Numbered from the stretch's first letter, positions 22,250 through 33,218 are shown. The stretch: 64,000 nucleotides of DNA from Prostheceraeus crozeri (GCA_907163375.1 CAJQUW010000522.1:124001-188000); one strand, 5' to 3'. Translations and numbers: made by a program. Notes: generated by a model not told the origin, from the sequence alone.

Positions 22250-23101
22250 GATTCAAGAAAATTTTACATGTGAGTTTGAGCTTGACGCAAAACTTCCATT
22301 TTTAGATGACCTTGTTCATAGACGAGATGGTAGTGCATGTTTTTCATTTTTTCGCAAGTCCTCTTGGACCGGCTTGCTTTTACACTATTCGAGTTTTGTG
22401 CTTCGCTTGTATAAGATAAATTTGGTCAAGTGTCTATTTGATCGAGCACGCCGGTTGTGCTCTCAGTCAACACTAGCATCTGAAAATGCTTTTTTATACA
22501 GAGTCCTTGAAAGTAATGGCTATCCTGGTTCCTTCATTGATAAGTTTAGTGTTGAATGCTCCACTGATCCTATGATTGGACCAGCTCGAAAGGAGGTTGT
22601 GCTACGCATTCCCTTTTGTGGCGATGATGTGAGTAGAATTGTTAGACGGCGCATCTTGTCAGCCACTCAAAATGTGTTTCCTGCAGTTGAGCCTGTGTTT
22701 CGTTTTGTGTGCTCTCGCATTCCTGTCAGGTCTTTGAAGGACCCTGTGGCACCTCTCAGTCGCTCCTCCCTAATCTACAAATTCACATGTGATTGCGGAA
22801 GCAGTTACGTAGGGCGCACTGAGAGGTGTCTCAGGGTTTGAATGAGAGAACACTTTCCAAGATGGCTAGAACTGGGTAAACGTCGCCCGAGGTCATCAGC
22901 AGCTCCTGCGAGTGCCATTTGTCGGCATGTTTTGGATTGTGACCGCTTTGAGGGCAGCTTATTTTCTTCCTATTTCTCAGTATTAAGTGTCCAACGTTTC
23001 TCTTTTACTTTGCCTATTTTAGAGTCTCTCTACATATCTCATCTCCGTCCATTACTTTGCATTCAAAAGGATCTCAAGCATGTTTTGACTTTGCCTTGGT
23101 G
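22250..23101 (+). pseudogene. Penelope-like element 3' part: RT end, linker and GIY-YIG endonuclease
   Basis: From NFTCEFELDAKLPFLDDL the frame runs through the reverse transcriptase thumb and linker to the nuclease signature LIYKFTCDCGSSYVGRTERC, then MREHFPRW and a CRHVLDCD tail. The order, RT first and GIY-YIG last, is that of canonical Penelope-type elements. One in-frame TGA at 22839-22841 interrupts the nuclease. The copy is 5'-truncated and its upstream piece is inverted (22095-22240). Confidence 0.75.
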
Positions 23102-23900
23102 ATTTTGCTTTTGCCCTGTGAGGCTCTTCGTCCATCCTATGTCTTATCTTACTTATTTGTAGTTCAACTTCTTCTATTTTGTCAATTTTGTCAATGCCTT
23201 TATCTTGTTGCTTGCTTGTGATCTACTTACTTTTATATTTTGTGTCTTCCATGTGTATGACGTCATAGCTAGAATTCCGTCTTTTGATATCTGTGTCTCG
23301 TTGTTTGCTGTGAGTTCCATTTACAATGTGTTTGACCATGTCAGTTCTGTCATTGCGGCCGTACTCCTCTTGACAAGAGGCCGCGAAAGCGCTCGAGGAA
23401 AAGACATCTGAAATGACTACCCTGTTTTGTCTTCTAAAAAAGCCAATATTGCCGCGGGCGCGTGCGCTTACTGCCTCACACGCACACAACTCTTTATCAC
23501 TGTCTGAACATCAGTGCTCCGTCTAAACACACGACCAGCTTGTGTGTCTAATTGTTCGAAGAAAACAGATGTGATTCAAGCAAATGCTGCAAAACTGCTC
23601 ACTCTTGAGGTTGAGAGTCTGACTTTGAGACGGAAGCTATCACGAGAAGCTATCGAATTCAAATGAATGATGACACTTTTCATTTTTATAATTGTTGGTA
23701 AATAATTTTTGAGGATGCGCCGAAGGCCTCGCAGGTACGGAGAAGACGCCACTGGCTATAATGCTTTAATAAGCGAGGCCTTTCGACCGGCTCAGCCGGT
23801 CATCGTCAGGCGAATGACAATTCTTGACATTGGAATTGTCTGAAGACAACGAAATCTAAATAGTGGCTTGAAAATCTGTGCACTTTATTGGACGCAGTTG
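23102..23900. other. Probable Penelope-like 3' tail and flanking DNA
   Basis: The stretch follows the endonuclease frame and is likely in part its 3' untranslated tail. No coding sequence is supported. It includes the hammerhead-like hairpin at 23779-23810, which lies on the opposite strand. Confidence 0.35.
23779..23810 (-). ncRNA. Hammerhead-ribozyme-like hairpin
   Basis: On the minus strand it reads CCTGACGA, then T, GACCGGC, TGA, GCCGGTC and GAAAGG. CUGANGA and GAAA flanking a 7-bp stem are the core boxes of hammerhead ribozymes. One extra base after CUGACGA and no clear stem I and III mean it may be a relic or only a similar internal-loop hairpin. Penelope-like and other retroelements are known to carry such motifs. 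Confidence 0.35.
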
Positions 23901-23929
23901 CAAAATGTGTCGCTTTTTGACAGAAAACT

Positions 23930-24290
23930 CAATGATTCAAGCCTGTGCTGCCTACTTGCACTGGTCACCAATTTTTGAACTCAACGATGCCAGTATCTTC
24001 CTGTGGTTGACAAAATGAAGATACTGACAGTACGTTTCAAATATTCACGATTGCTACCATTTCTCTTTGTATATAAAAACATTTTCATAATGTAATGCAC
24101 AATCAATCGCCTTACTACAAGAAACTGCGACGACTGCATGTTTCAGTACTTTGCTTCTTCTAAAGATCTAGCAGCTGAAATTGCCATCAATAGCTGCTGG
24201 CCATTTTTGTCTCGCGAACTTAAGCAAAGCGAAAAGTCGGACTTCCGTGATTGTAAGATTATTATTGATGCACGTCAATGAAGATTCCAT
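23930..24290 (+). pseudogene. Possible LINE C-terminal fragment
   Basis: One frame gives VDKMKILTVRFKYSRLLPFL, then a TTRNCDD block and CWPFLSRELKQSEKSDF, which resembles the far C-terminus of LINE reverse transcriptases (FxYK, TR, W..LP...K). Stops interrupt it. Weak support. Confidence 0.3.
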
Positions 24291-24689
24291 AGTTTGATTA
24301 GTGTGAGGTATAACCTGCTGTTAAACATGCTTTTCGTTTAAAGAAGCAAGTATTTGCATAGAGTAGACAGAAAATTAGCCGTCATGCACGAAGCTAGAAG
24401 AACACGAAATGGAAGATACTCACAAATAAAAGAGCAAGGAGCAAGTACAGAAAGCATTTTAACGGCTATAAAAAGAAGCATTGACAGGCTGTAATAGACG
24501 CTATTAACTATTGTGCTCTCCTCGAGAGAGTTTCGCTGTATTTATAGCGATCTCAGCTTCTTGACTTAATAACGATTAATCGTCATGTCGAATAAACATT
24601 CAAACCACAGAATTAGACATGTCGTCTCTTCTTCCGTTTGACTAGAAGTGAAGCATTGTAACATGTAACGTTAATGAAATGGCACAATC

Positions 24690-25010
24690 TGCTGACATAA
24701 TACAGGTTTTTCCACCCACATTCGCAAACAATGCAAACAAAATCACTTTAGTGCAAACAAATTCATTAATGGAAGTTTTTTCGATCAAATTCACATAATT
24801 AGTAAGCAGAATCGCCTATACGAAAGCATAGTGCAAGCAATTTCGCTCATGCATTTTTATACTTTATTATTGCAATTAAATTCGCTTGAACAGCACACAG
24901 AATCGCTTAAATCGACTCAATGTGCAATCAATTTCGCTAATGTATTTTACGCTGCATTACTGCAATCAAATTCGCAAATAAGAAAAGCTAAATGAATCTT
25001 TAATATTCAA
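24690..25010. repeat. Degenerate TTCGC-containing repeat
   Basis: Blocks such as CAATTTCGCT, CAAATTCGC and AGAATCGCTTA recur irregularly between CAATTAAATTC-like spacers. It looks like an old tandem or foldback repeat, and no exact unit can be defined. Confidence 0.35.
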
Positions 25011-25091
25011 ATTCGTTTTACTTTTAAGCCTGAGGATTTGAATCAAAAATACATATATTACATGTAAATCCATTCATTTTAATTCCTGAAA

Positions 25092-25445
25092 TTACACAAT
25101 CACATCCGCCAAAGCTAAACATAAGTTGGGACCGCGTTGTCCTCCCAGCTGGCGTACTGCTGGTCTTCCAATAACCGCTCTACCCCTTGTGCGCTTTGTG
25201 AAGATGTTGAAGCAGGTCTCATCAACATAAACTCGTGATTTATTGATACTCTCATCTAAATACCACTGCGCATAGCTTGAGCGGGCTTCCTTCACATCGG
25301 ATGCGTTGCGCCTGGATGGACACTCTCCTAATTTCTTCATCGAGATCAGTTGTCCATCTAAAGCCCTTGATATGCTCGTCACTGAAAGCGAGATCGTCAA
25401 ATGGGCCTTGATCTGTTCTAATGTGAAGTCAGGATGTTGATCAAC
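25092..25445 (-). pseudogene. Tc1/mariner (IS630-like) transposase fragment
   Basis: The frame begins near 25440 with HPDFTLEQIKAHL, an HTH region, and continues through the DDE-domain opening RVYVDETCFNIFTKRTRGRA and then GGQRGPNLCLAL. The first catalytic Asp (VDE) is present. The downstream second Asp and Glu region is absent, since the frame stops at 25092. This is a remnant of a DNA transposon. Confidence 0.65.
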
Positions 25446-25599
25446 TAGGCATGAAAATTATGACATTCTATTGAAGTAGCTTGCACTATCGTGAACATGC
25501 TTTTATTGTTTGCGATTCTGTATGGAAAAACCTGTACCATAGCAATCGAAAAATGAGCAACCAGTTCAACATTAAACACGTAAAATTGTCTGAAGTTTC

Positions 25600-25965
25600 A
25601 GTGACTGTTATCAACCGGATCACACAGCAAAGAGACACCGTCGATGTCAAATTCTACAGAGAAGCTTGTGAACGTTTTTTCACGCGCCTGCTTAACTTTT
25701 GTAATTATGATCGGAGGGCCCAACATTATCGAGAAAAATTTTGCACAATGATCTGAATTCTTCGAATCTGAAGGAATCGTGGCGATCGGAGCATTTTGAA
25801 GGAATTCAGAGCAATCCGCAAGCGACGCACGACTATTTTCATATCTCTGCAAGGTATTAAAAATTTCTTTTTGCCCACTTAGTAAGTTCCTGCATGTGCC
25901 ATCTGTTTGAATCAGTTTGCACTTCTAGCAAAGTGATACGATTAAACAATCTAATTCTGTGATTC
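25600..25965 (+). mobile_element. MITE fragment (CACAGAATTAGA family)
   Basis: It matches the inner and right part of the family: GGAATCGTGGCGATCGGAGCA, then CAATCCGCAAGCGACGCACG, and ends AATCTAATTCTGTG. The left part is not clear, perhaps lost next to the transposase fragment. Confidence 0.55.
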
Positions 25966-26021
25966 AAACTAATGCGAACTATATGTATTCTCACAAACAT
26001 GCATCAACAAATGCACCTTAC

Positions 26022-26226
26022 CTGTACAAATGTGGCTTTCCATATTTTGGCATGAACATGTTCTTTGTACGCACTAAATCAATGTAGACAGTATGTCTTT
26101 TTAGGACCAAGTCTGCCTGTCTTTCTTCCTCTTCTGATGTTATGCTAGCGAGATTTCCACCATGGTCTCTACACCTCTGGACGGATTTTTCAAAATTGAG
26201 CGCTTCTTTGATAAGCTTATACCTCA
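26022..26226 (-). CDS. C-type lectin domain exon A, copy 4
   Basis: A 205-nt exon with a TTTTTCAG acceptor and GTAAG donor on the minus strand. It encodes RYKLIKEALNFEKSVQRCRD, then HGGNLASITSEEEERQADL and VYIDLVRTKNMFMPKYGK. It enters in phase 1, as does the signal-peptide exon at 48415-48478, so the two can be joined in frame. It is the first lectin exon in gene order. Confidence 0.83.
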
Positions 26227-27354
26227 CTGAAAAATGGGTTATTGGATATTGATAAAAATCATGGAAATTTTAATTTGAGACAAATTTGTCAAATTTTATT
26301 GCTGACACTTCATTGAATACGAACAGTATCCCTGTTTGTGGAGCGTTCACAATCACGAATATCGAGATAGAATAAAAAAAGGGAGAGACATGGTTAGAGA
26401 TTGCCGCGAAATTCAAACTAGACAACAATGAGAGAAGTTCAGCGAAAATTACATAACCTGGGACTCAGTTCCACAACGAAATCAAAAACAGAAGTCGGGG
26501 AGTGGTGCTGACTACAAATTCGTCACAGAATGGTTTTATGAGGCAATGAAGTTCATTCAATACTGAAATGAAGGCTCAACAGATACATTAAATAATAGCA
26601 CCGATACATCATTCATCGCACGCTATTAGAAGCCTATTATTAAGCCTACTTTCTTGATTTGAATCAAACTTTATAAAATTGATGTAGAAGTTTTAGGTTA
26701 ATTTAGCATAGAAATTGGAGGAATTGTGGAAACATATATTATTGTCATGTTTTGGTGTTCAACAGTAGATGGCAATGAAAATTGGATGGTGAGCTGTCAA
26801 GACCATCTTTACGAGGTTAGCGGGACCATATACTTGTAAGCTTAGGGTACACATATGTCTATGGATTCGACTTGTAGTTTTCATATCTACTCTAGGTATA
26901 TTTATGCGCTTTCTACAATAGCTTCTGCACACATGTATACATAGAAATGAAAACGTGGTGTAATATTCTTACATTGTGTCGATGCATGTAATTACACATA
27001 CACCACATATAGTGAAATAAAGTGAGATGAAAACAATTTATGAGCTACGGATGCTACATACAGTCTTGTGTTAATCAACTTAGCCGTGAAAAGTTCTAAA
27101 ATCGCTTCAGAAAAATCTTAGAATAACACATCTGAGAATCATTTCAATTCAATAGCAACGGCATCCCGTGATTCGATCACTTCTTGAAGTGTCGCACACA
27201 TTGAAGTGCCTTCCTTTCTAATCCTCGATGCGATTCGCACGAAAAAGATCTTCAAAGTCGGTGGCGCGCATACTCAAAAAAATTGCTAGGTAGCACAGGT
27301 CCTGATCTCGTAATCGAAGTATGATCGTATTACAAAATCGCAGCTGTTCTCTTC
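26227..27354. other. Lectin gene intron 1, nothing recognised
   Basis: Non-coding. No repeat, exon or RNA gene could be supported. Confidence 0.4.
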
Positions 27355-27880
27355 TCATAATCCACTCACGAACCCACACTCGAGTGGATAATTCATGTAT
27401 CGCTTGCTATTGGAAATGGAAAACAATAAGCTGTCAGCAGAGGACACCAGAGCCAGTGAGAGATGCGTGTGTGCTGTGATATCACTTCGCACATACCAAA
27501 ATACACATCGCTGTCTGGCTGACATTCGATTCAGTGTATGCACTATGCAGTGAGTATTGGTGAGAAGACGATGGTGAAATCCTCAAGTGAACTAATTTTC
27601 GTACGCCTGCTACTTTTTTATAATGATCGGAAGGGCCAACATTATGGAGAAAACTTGTGCGCAATGATCTGAATTCTTCGAATCTGAAGGAATTTTGGTA
27701 ATCGAAGCACTTTGCTTGAACTCACAGTAATCCGGAAGGACGAACGACTTTTATTTCTATCTCTGTAAAGTATTAGGAATTCCTTTTTTCCCACTTATTA
27801 AGTTTCTCGATGTGCCGTCAATTTCGTATTAATCACATTTCTAGCAAACCGAAGCAGATAAACGAAATAGTTAATTCTTT
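27355..27880 (+). mobile_element. MITE copy (CACAGAATTAGA family), diverged
   Basis: It shares the blocks GATCGGAAGGGCCAACATTAT, GCGCAATGATCTGAATTCTT and CCCACTTATTAAGTTTC with other family members. Both termini are eroded. Its inner left half matches the copy at 647-1202 in reverse (GATATCACTTCGCA, CAGCAGAGGACAC). Confidence 0.6.
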
Positions 27881-28541
27881 GGTGTCAAGTGTAAATGGCC
27901 TCCGCAATCTGATTATAAGTGTCAGCAATAAAATTTCACGTGTAAACCCGCCTTTAGTATACATCTTGATTTCGGTAGATATCAAGATTCAGAATTTTTT
28001 TAAACAATTATGCAGGCAGGATGGGCATGTGTACAACAAATTGTCAGACATCAAATTTTAATAAGGTACGCATGTATTTCAATGTAATGTTTGTTGACTG
28101 CCAGAAACTTTGACATGGATTAGAAAGCAATCATCCAAGCTGCACTGACAAGCGCTTGTAGGAGGAAGCGCGCGACTGCGGTTGCTAAGGAATTGTTGCA
28201 CTGAAATTGTTTAAGTCTGAGGACATCTTTCTATTCTACGCTTAAGCGGACTGGCACTCTGCAATCTTCATGATTATCACTATGTCACAACAGATAATAC
28301 AGCAATATGTTAACTTGTAGATGTATGTGTGAATACTTCTTTGCATATACATTTTACTTACATGCATTACCCGTAGTGTGATTGCTTTTTGATATAACAT
28401 ATTGATATTATTGATTTTATAAATTTCATAGCGCAATTACTGCCAATTATCAAGTGGTATTTACATAACATTTGAATTTCTAATGCCATTGACAACAATG
28501 AAATTAAATAAACGATAGATCAACTTGCCATGCAAAAGATG

Positions 28542-28615
28542 TGCGGCTGGTAGGATTCGAACCTACGACCAAGGTTAGCTAGACCTGTGCTCTAACCAAC
28601 TGAGCTACGAGCCAC
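28542..28615 (-). tRNA. tRNA-like sequence, anticodon AGC (Ala)
   Basis: On the minus strand a 74-nt cloverleaf can be drawn. It has GTGGCT acceptor pairing with AGCCGC, the A box TAGCTCAGTTGGTTAGAGCA, the anticodon loop CTAGCTA with AGC at 34-36, and the B box GGTTCGAATCC. Mismatches at the base of the acceptor stem (C-C) and in the anticodon stem, and G3-C70 instead of the alanine G3-U70 pair, make a tRNA pseudogene or SINE head possible. No CCA is encoded. Confidence 0.6.
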
Positions 28616-28749
28616 TTACGCGACTCTGTCATGTTCGATGTGTTTTGCTGCAATAGGTAGCCGGCATATGATTCGATGCTTTTCGTTTGAAGTCATAATG
28701 CGAAGCGTTTGCAGAAAATGTTATCTTTGAAAGAAGCATATTTCCAAAA

Positions 28750-28880
28750 AGATCACAAAATTGACCTTCCATGAGCCAAATTCAACGATTTTGAGTGACA
28801 AGTTTGAAAATGCGTCAAAACTAAAAGTCACAAATGCGAAAGTCGACAGGCTTAGTTTTACGAAGTCCGCAGCAAAGAGA
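28750..28880 (+). repeat. Interspersed repeat, copy of 2235-2362
   Basis: Diverged second copy of the dispersed repeat at 2235-2362. It lies 135 bp from the tRNA-like sequence, so a SINE-type origin is conceivable but not shown. Confidence 0.55.
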
Positions 28881-29141
28881 TCGATATATGGATAAGAAGT
28901 GAAGGTGCCTCTTATTTCAACTATTCTTGCACCAAGCTTTTGAAGACATTATATTGACCCATTCATGTTTGTTATAAAGGCTGAACGACACCCAGAAGAT
29001 AAGCAAATTGTTCTCTTACACGCAATCACTTTTTTATGAGTGGTGGGAAGTGCCAAGAGTTTCAATATTGAACTGTATATATAATACGCTGCAATTCATT
29101 TGTCATACTTTAGCCATCATCTGTTTGAGGCACACCTTGTT

Positions 29142-29832
29142 AGTAGTATATAGTGTGACATCCGGCGCGACGCTTCGATTCGCTTTGCTTCGCTTCGCTT
29201 GCGCCGGATGTCACACTTTTGCGGGGTTTTTTCAAAAAAATCAAAATTTCAAAATTTCAAAAATTTAGGTAGACTTCAAATTTCACGTGGCCGAAGGGGG
29301 GAAAATTTAGGTAGTGACAAATTTTCAAAAAAACAAAATTTCAAAAATTTAGCCGGTCTCAAAATATCACGTAATCTCAAATTTGAGAATTACAATTTTC
29401 TCGCTTAAATCATGACCGTTCCAGGACACCGAAAAAATCATAAAAGTTAAGAATCTCAAAATTTGAGAATTACAATCGGGCGAAGCCCTAGAACCTTCGG
29501 TTCGATTTTCACCCCCAAAATCATGACCGTTCAAGGACAGCGAAAATCATAAAAGTTGAGAATTTCAAATTCATGAATTTTATCCATTTTTCAGGTTTTT
29601 AAAATATGTCATGTGACTAAAAATATTTGAAGGAATTGACATATTCTTAACAATAAGTTTAGGTACTTTTACAATTGTCATTCAAGGGTAGAGAACATCT
29701 GCTTCCCGCATTTATGAATAAAATGCATTTCAGTGTAAAGAGCTGTGACCTCCAACTCAAACATTTGAAAGGAAACAATGTATGAAAGAACAAACAGCTG
29801 CTACACCCACTTATTCATTTGTAAAGACGTGG
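29142..29832 (+). repeat. Polinton 1 left terminal inverted repeat
   Basis: The arm starts AGTAGTATATAGTGTGACAT, is 691 bp, and matches the right arm with only a few differences. Near the tip a strong palindrome brackets a run of GCTTCGC-like units. Inside are repeated TTTCAAAAATTT blocks and a GC-rich hairpin near 29469-29502. Confidence 0.92.
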
Positions 29833-29918
29833 CATATAATTGCAGCATGTAGGAAGTAAGACTTCATTTACAATTCCATTGATCATAACTAGTGACTGTT
29901 TTCTTTCCTTATTGCAAA

Positions 29919-30527
29919 ATGCCAAAACGTACTGCCGCAGAAGCTTTTTCGTTTTACATGCCGATTTTACTAAACTTAATTAAAGAAGAGCACAAGGAAA
30001 CTGCGAATAAATACTTTGAAGAGTGGAAGTTAGAAATTCAATCGAGAAAGAAGAACAAATTGGACTCTCAAAAACAAGTGGAGGATATTACAGTAAAAAT
30101 AGAACAGTATCTTAACACTACCACAATTCCTCAGTTCAATGTTACAAAAGAACATTTCATTACCATCGAAGATAGTGCTACTATGATTTCAAAACTGATT
30201 GCAAGTGATAAAGTGCACCATGGGTCGTTGCTGAGAAGTGCTGCTTATCAAGGTTATGGATTTAAAAGAATTCTGGAATTGAGTGACAATAAAAAAAACA
30301 GATTTGTGGCAAACTTGGAACTATTTAGAATTTCCTATAACGTAAGTTATTGTTATTTCTTGATGAACTTATCAGATCTAATTCTACCACACGTACGTAT
30401 TATTTTTAAATTCATCAATGCCCATTAGTTTTGTTAGAAAACATTTTAAAGAAATCAAAATTTATATAGAAAAATTGAATCAACCGACAACTATAGAAGA
30501 AATGAGGTTTGGTTCCCAAGATGAATG
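29919..30527 (+). pseudogene. Polinton 1: uncharacterised protein next to left end
   Basis: The protein starts MPKRTAAEAFSFYMPILLNL and is rich in charged helices, ending in EEMRFGSQDE in the other copy. I do not recognise its family. It is the first gene inside the left repeat in both elements. This copy seems broken, with about one break. The copy at 56909-57514 reads whole, at about 201 residues. A short basic N-terminus and many Lys/Glu residues would fit a nucleic-acid-bound protein, but that is a guess. Confidence 0.6.
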
Positions 30528-30620
30528 AACATTAACTGTGTTGTTTCACTTTTTAAGATATGTGCAATGTACATACATATTTGATGTATACATATTTATG
30601 AAGACTTCTTTATAAGTAGT

Positions 30621-31330
30621 AACACATTTTGGATTATTTTGAAATGTAATTAAATTTCCTTTTGTTCTCCAGTCTCATGGTAGAAGACTGCTATTGTATA
30701 GATCTATATTTCAGTATGTAACATAATCTTTGATATTTAAGAATGATTCATGGAACTTAGTAGTATTGCATTTTGGATTATTTTGAAATGTAATTAAATT
30801 TCCTTTTGTTCTCCAGTCTCATGGTAGAAGACTGCTATTGTATAGATCTATATTTCAGTATGTAACATAATCTTTGATATTTAAGAATGATTCATGGAAC
30901 TTAGTAGTATTGCATTTTGGATTATTTTGAAATGTAATTCTATTTTCTTTTGTTCTCAAGTCTCATGGTAGAAGACTGACATTGTACAATTGTATGATAA
31001 GATTGATTGTTGTATTATTATATTTGATATTTAAGAATGATTCATGGAACTTAGTAGTATTGTATTTTGGATTATTTTGAAATGTAATTAAATTTCCTTT
31101 TGTTCTCCAGTCTCATGGTAGAAGACTGACATTGTACAATTGTATGATAAGATTGATTGTTGTATTATTATATTTGATATTTAAGAATGATTCATGGAAC
31201 TTAGTAGTATTGCATTTTGGATTATTTTGAAATGTAATTAAATTTTCTTTTGTTCTCCAGTCTAATGGTAGTAGACTGACATTGTACAATTGTGTGATAA
31301 GATTAATTGTTGTATTATTATATTTGATGC
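30621..31330 (+). repeat. Polinton 1: tandem array of five ~144-bp units
   Basis: Five units begin TTTTGGATTATTTTGAAATG at spacings of 143-150 bp. Each has a small hairpin CAGTCT...AGACTG near its middle. The second Polinton has four units at the same place. No coding sequence lies inside, and the array separates the first gene from the rest. Confidence 0.9.
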
Positions 31331-31409
31331 AAAATACACTGCCGTTGTTTTCATTTTCCTGTACAAGAAGTAGACATTATTACAGTTATTGGAATTTATT
31401 TCATTTAAA

Positions 31410-31658
31410 ATGAATGATGAAAATCCGACAGTTATACTGAGTAATATAGGTGATATATTACCTCAGGTTAATAACATGACTGAGTTCTTAGAAATATACG
31501 ACAAACAAACAACTACGTATTTCGATTTAAATAGCATTTCAGAAGATTGTTTTCAAAATATTTATTCAAAATATTTCTTTAAAAAATGGAAGAAACAAAA
31601 ATGGAAGAAACCGCAAGAATATATCCTTCGTTATCATATGAACGTAGTTCTACTTTAA
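31410..31658 (+). CDS. Polinton 1: small uncharacterised protein
   Basis: The chosen start, at an A-rich leader, gives MNDENPTVILSNIGDILPQV and a protein of about 82 residues ending in a Lys/Trp-rich stretch. It overlaps the next gene by 73 bases in another frame. The overlap is the same in both Polintons. Function unknown. Confidence 0.5.
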   Translation: MNDENPTVILSNIGDILPQVNNMTEFLEIYDKQTTTYFDLNSISEDCFQNIYSKYFFKKWKKQKWKKPQEYILRYHMNVVLL

Positions 31659-32290
31659 TGGACATTGAAAAGATTAACATTGAAAAAATGAACATTGAAA
31701 AACACAAAGATAGAGTACGCTATATGAAAGATAAGGAATCTCAATTATTATTAAGATTAGAGCATTATAAAAAATTAAGAAAGAGATGGACTAAAGTTAA
31801 GAATGTAACACAAGGAATTGGCATATTCTTAACAATAAGTTTAGGTGCTTTAACAATTGTTATATCTTCTGGTGTTTTAGTAATTCCAGTAGTTGCTACA
31901 GCTTTAACAGGTACGGGTGTTTTTGCAACTTCACTTGTTACAATGTTAGATAAATCTTTAATAACTAAGAAACGAAAATCATTAAAAACTAAGCATTTAC
32001 ATATTAAAGAAGTCTATGATAAACTACATTACTACTTTCAAAGAGTATGTGATGATAATGTTATTACGTTAGATGAGATTGAAAAATTTGATCAAATAGC
32101 TAATGAAGTAAATCAAATATCATTTCAATCACAGACAGAAAAAGTTAATGATAAAAATAAAAAGGATGGTAAAATTTCTAGTGATGGTAAAACTTTTATT
32201 GATGATAAAATTTTTAATGAAGAAAATGATAAAATTTTTTTAGAAGAGATAAAAACTTTATTAGACAAAACTTTATTAAACAAAACTTAA
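31586..32290 (+). CDS. Polinton 1: membrane-segment protein, uncharacterised
   Basis: The 234-residue protein has a charged helical N-terminal region (residues about 25-75) and two adjacent hydrophobic, Gly/Thr/Val-rich stretches (about 80-125) that look like a membrane hairpin: GIGIFLTISLGALTIVISSG and then VIPVVATALTGTGVF. A charged, low-complexity tail follows, and the two copies differ most there. A role at a membrane or in entry is inference. I know no named family. Confidence 0.6.
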   Translation: MEETKMEETARIYPSLSYERSSTLMDIEKINIEKMNIEKHKDRVRYMKDKESQLLLRLEHYKKLRKRWTKVKNVTQGIGIFLTISLGALTIVISSGVLVIPVVATALTGTGVFATSLVTMLDKSLITKKRKSLKTKHLHIKEVYDKLHYYFQRVCDDNVITLDEIEKFDQIANEVNQISFQSQTEKVNDKNKKDGKISSDGKTFIDDKIFNEENDKIFLEEIKTLLDKTLLNKT

Positions 32291-32396
32291 AGCGAAAAGA
32301 TGTCAAACAACAAAGCAATAAAAAAATAATTTGTTCAGTAAAATGTTTTTGCTGTATTCCAATGTTACCACAAAATTCAAATATTATATTTTAAAA

Positions 32397-33218
32397 ATGG
32401 ATAAAATTAGAGCTGATAATTTTAAAAGAATAAAACAATTAGAAGAGTTAATAAAACAAAGAAATATTATGAAAGAAAATCATCTTCAACATAGAATGAT
32501 AAAAGCTGGTATTCAATCTGATATGTTTGAAAAAATGCAGCAAACCGAGCAAGTAAAAACTGATTTTGAAAAAACTATGGAACCATTTAAAACTCTTGAA
32601 AAAGAAAGTACAAATAATGATAAACAAATTGATATAACAGATCCAGAGCACAAAACTATATTAGATGACTATGGATTACTAGAATCAAACATTAATAAGA
32701 AATTACCAAAATCTATGCAATTTGAACATTCTATTTCATTTATAGATGGAAAAACAATACCTAGATTTTATCTCGGTCAAAAAGAAATATTTCCACAACC
32801 TTTTCGAGGTATAATTTTTTCACCAGATAAATCTCCTTTTAATTTAGATAGAAATTTTGTTGATCTTTTAAGAGGAGCAGATTTAAATAATTATGCTGTA
32901 GAAGATCTCATAAAATATAAAGCTATGTTAGACAGAGTTGGTGCAGTAAAATCTCTTAGACGTTATAAACAATTAGAAAATTTATTATCAACGGGAGTTA
33001 AAGTAGGGAAAGGTTTATCTGAAAAACAGAAAACTGAAACAACTGTATTTTTACCAGATGATCCACAAGAATTACTAAATAGATTAAATATTTTAATATC
33101 TGCAATAAAAGAAGGACATAATTCTAGTTTCAATGAAATTCATGCTATATTGAAAAGACTGTTAGAAAAGAAGATTCTAAATGAAAAGGATTATAAAAGT
33201 ATAACCGGACATCTCTGA
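32397..33218 (+). CDS. Polinton 1: uncharacterised coiled-coil protein
   Basis: The start at MDKIRADNFKRIKQLEELIK follows the TTTTAAAAATG leader. Residues 1-90 are helical and charged. The middle has a conserved-looking globular block, FYLGQKEIFPQPFRGIIF, then FNLDRNFVDLLRGADL, and a helical C-terminus. Length is about 273 residues. The same protein is nearly unchanged at 59218-60039. I recall similar unnamed proteins from invertebrate Polintons but cannot give a function. Confidence 0.6.
   Translation: MDKIRADNFKRIKQLEELIKQRNIMKENHLQHRMIKAGIQSDMFEKMQQTEQVKTDFEKTMEPFKTLEKESTNNDKQIDITDPEHKTILDDYGLLESNINKKLPKSMQFEHSISFIDGKTIPRFYLGQKEIFPQPFRGIIFSPDKSPFNLDRNFVDLLRGADLNNYAVEDLIKYKAMLDRVGAVKSLRRYKQLENLLSTGVKVGKGLSEKQKTETTVFLPDDPQELLNRLNILISAIKEGHNSSFNEIHAILKRLLEKKILNEKDYKSITGHL

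Noticed and set aside
28542-28615. A fully functional tRNA-Ala gene
   Set aside because: The boxes and cloverleaf are there, but acceptor and anticodon stem mismatches and the missing G3-U70 pair leave function doubtful, so it is called tRNA-like only.
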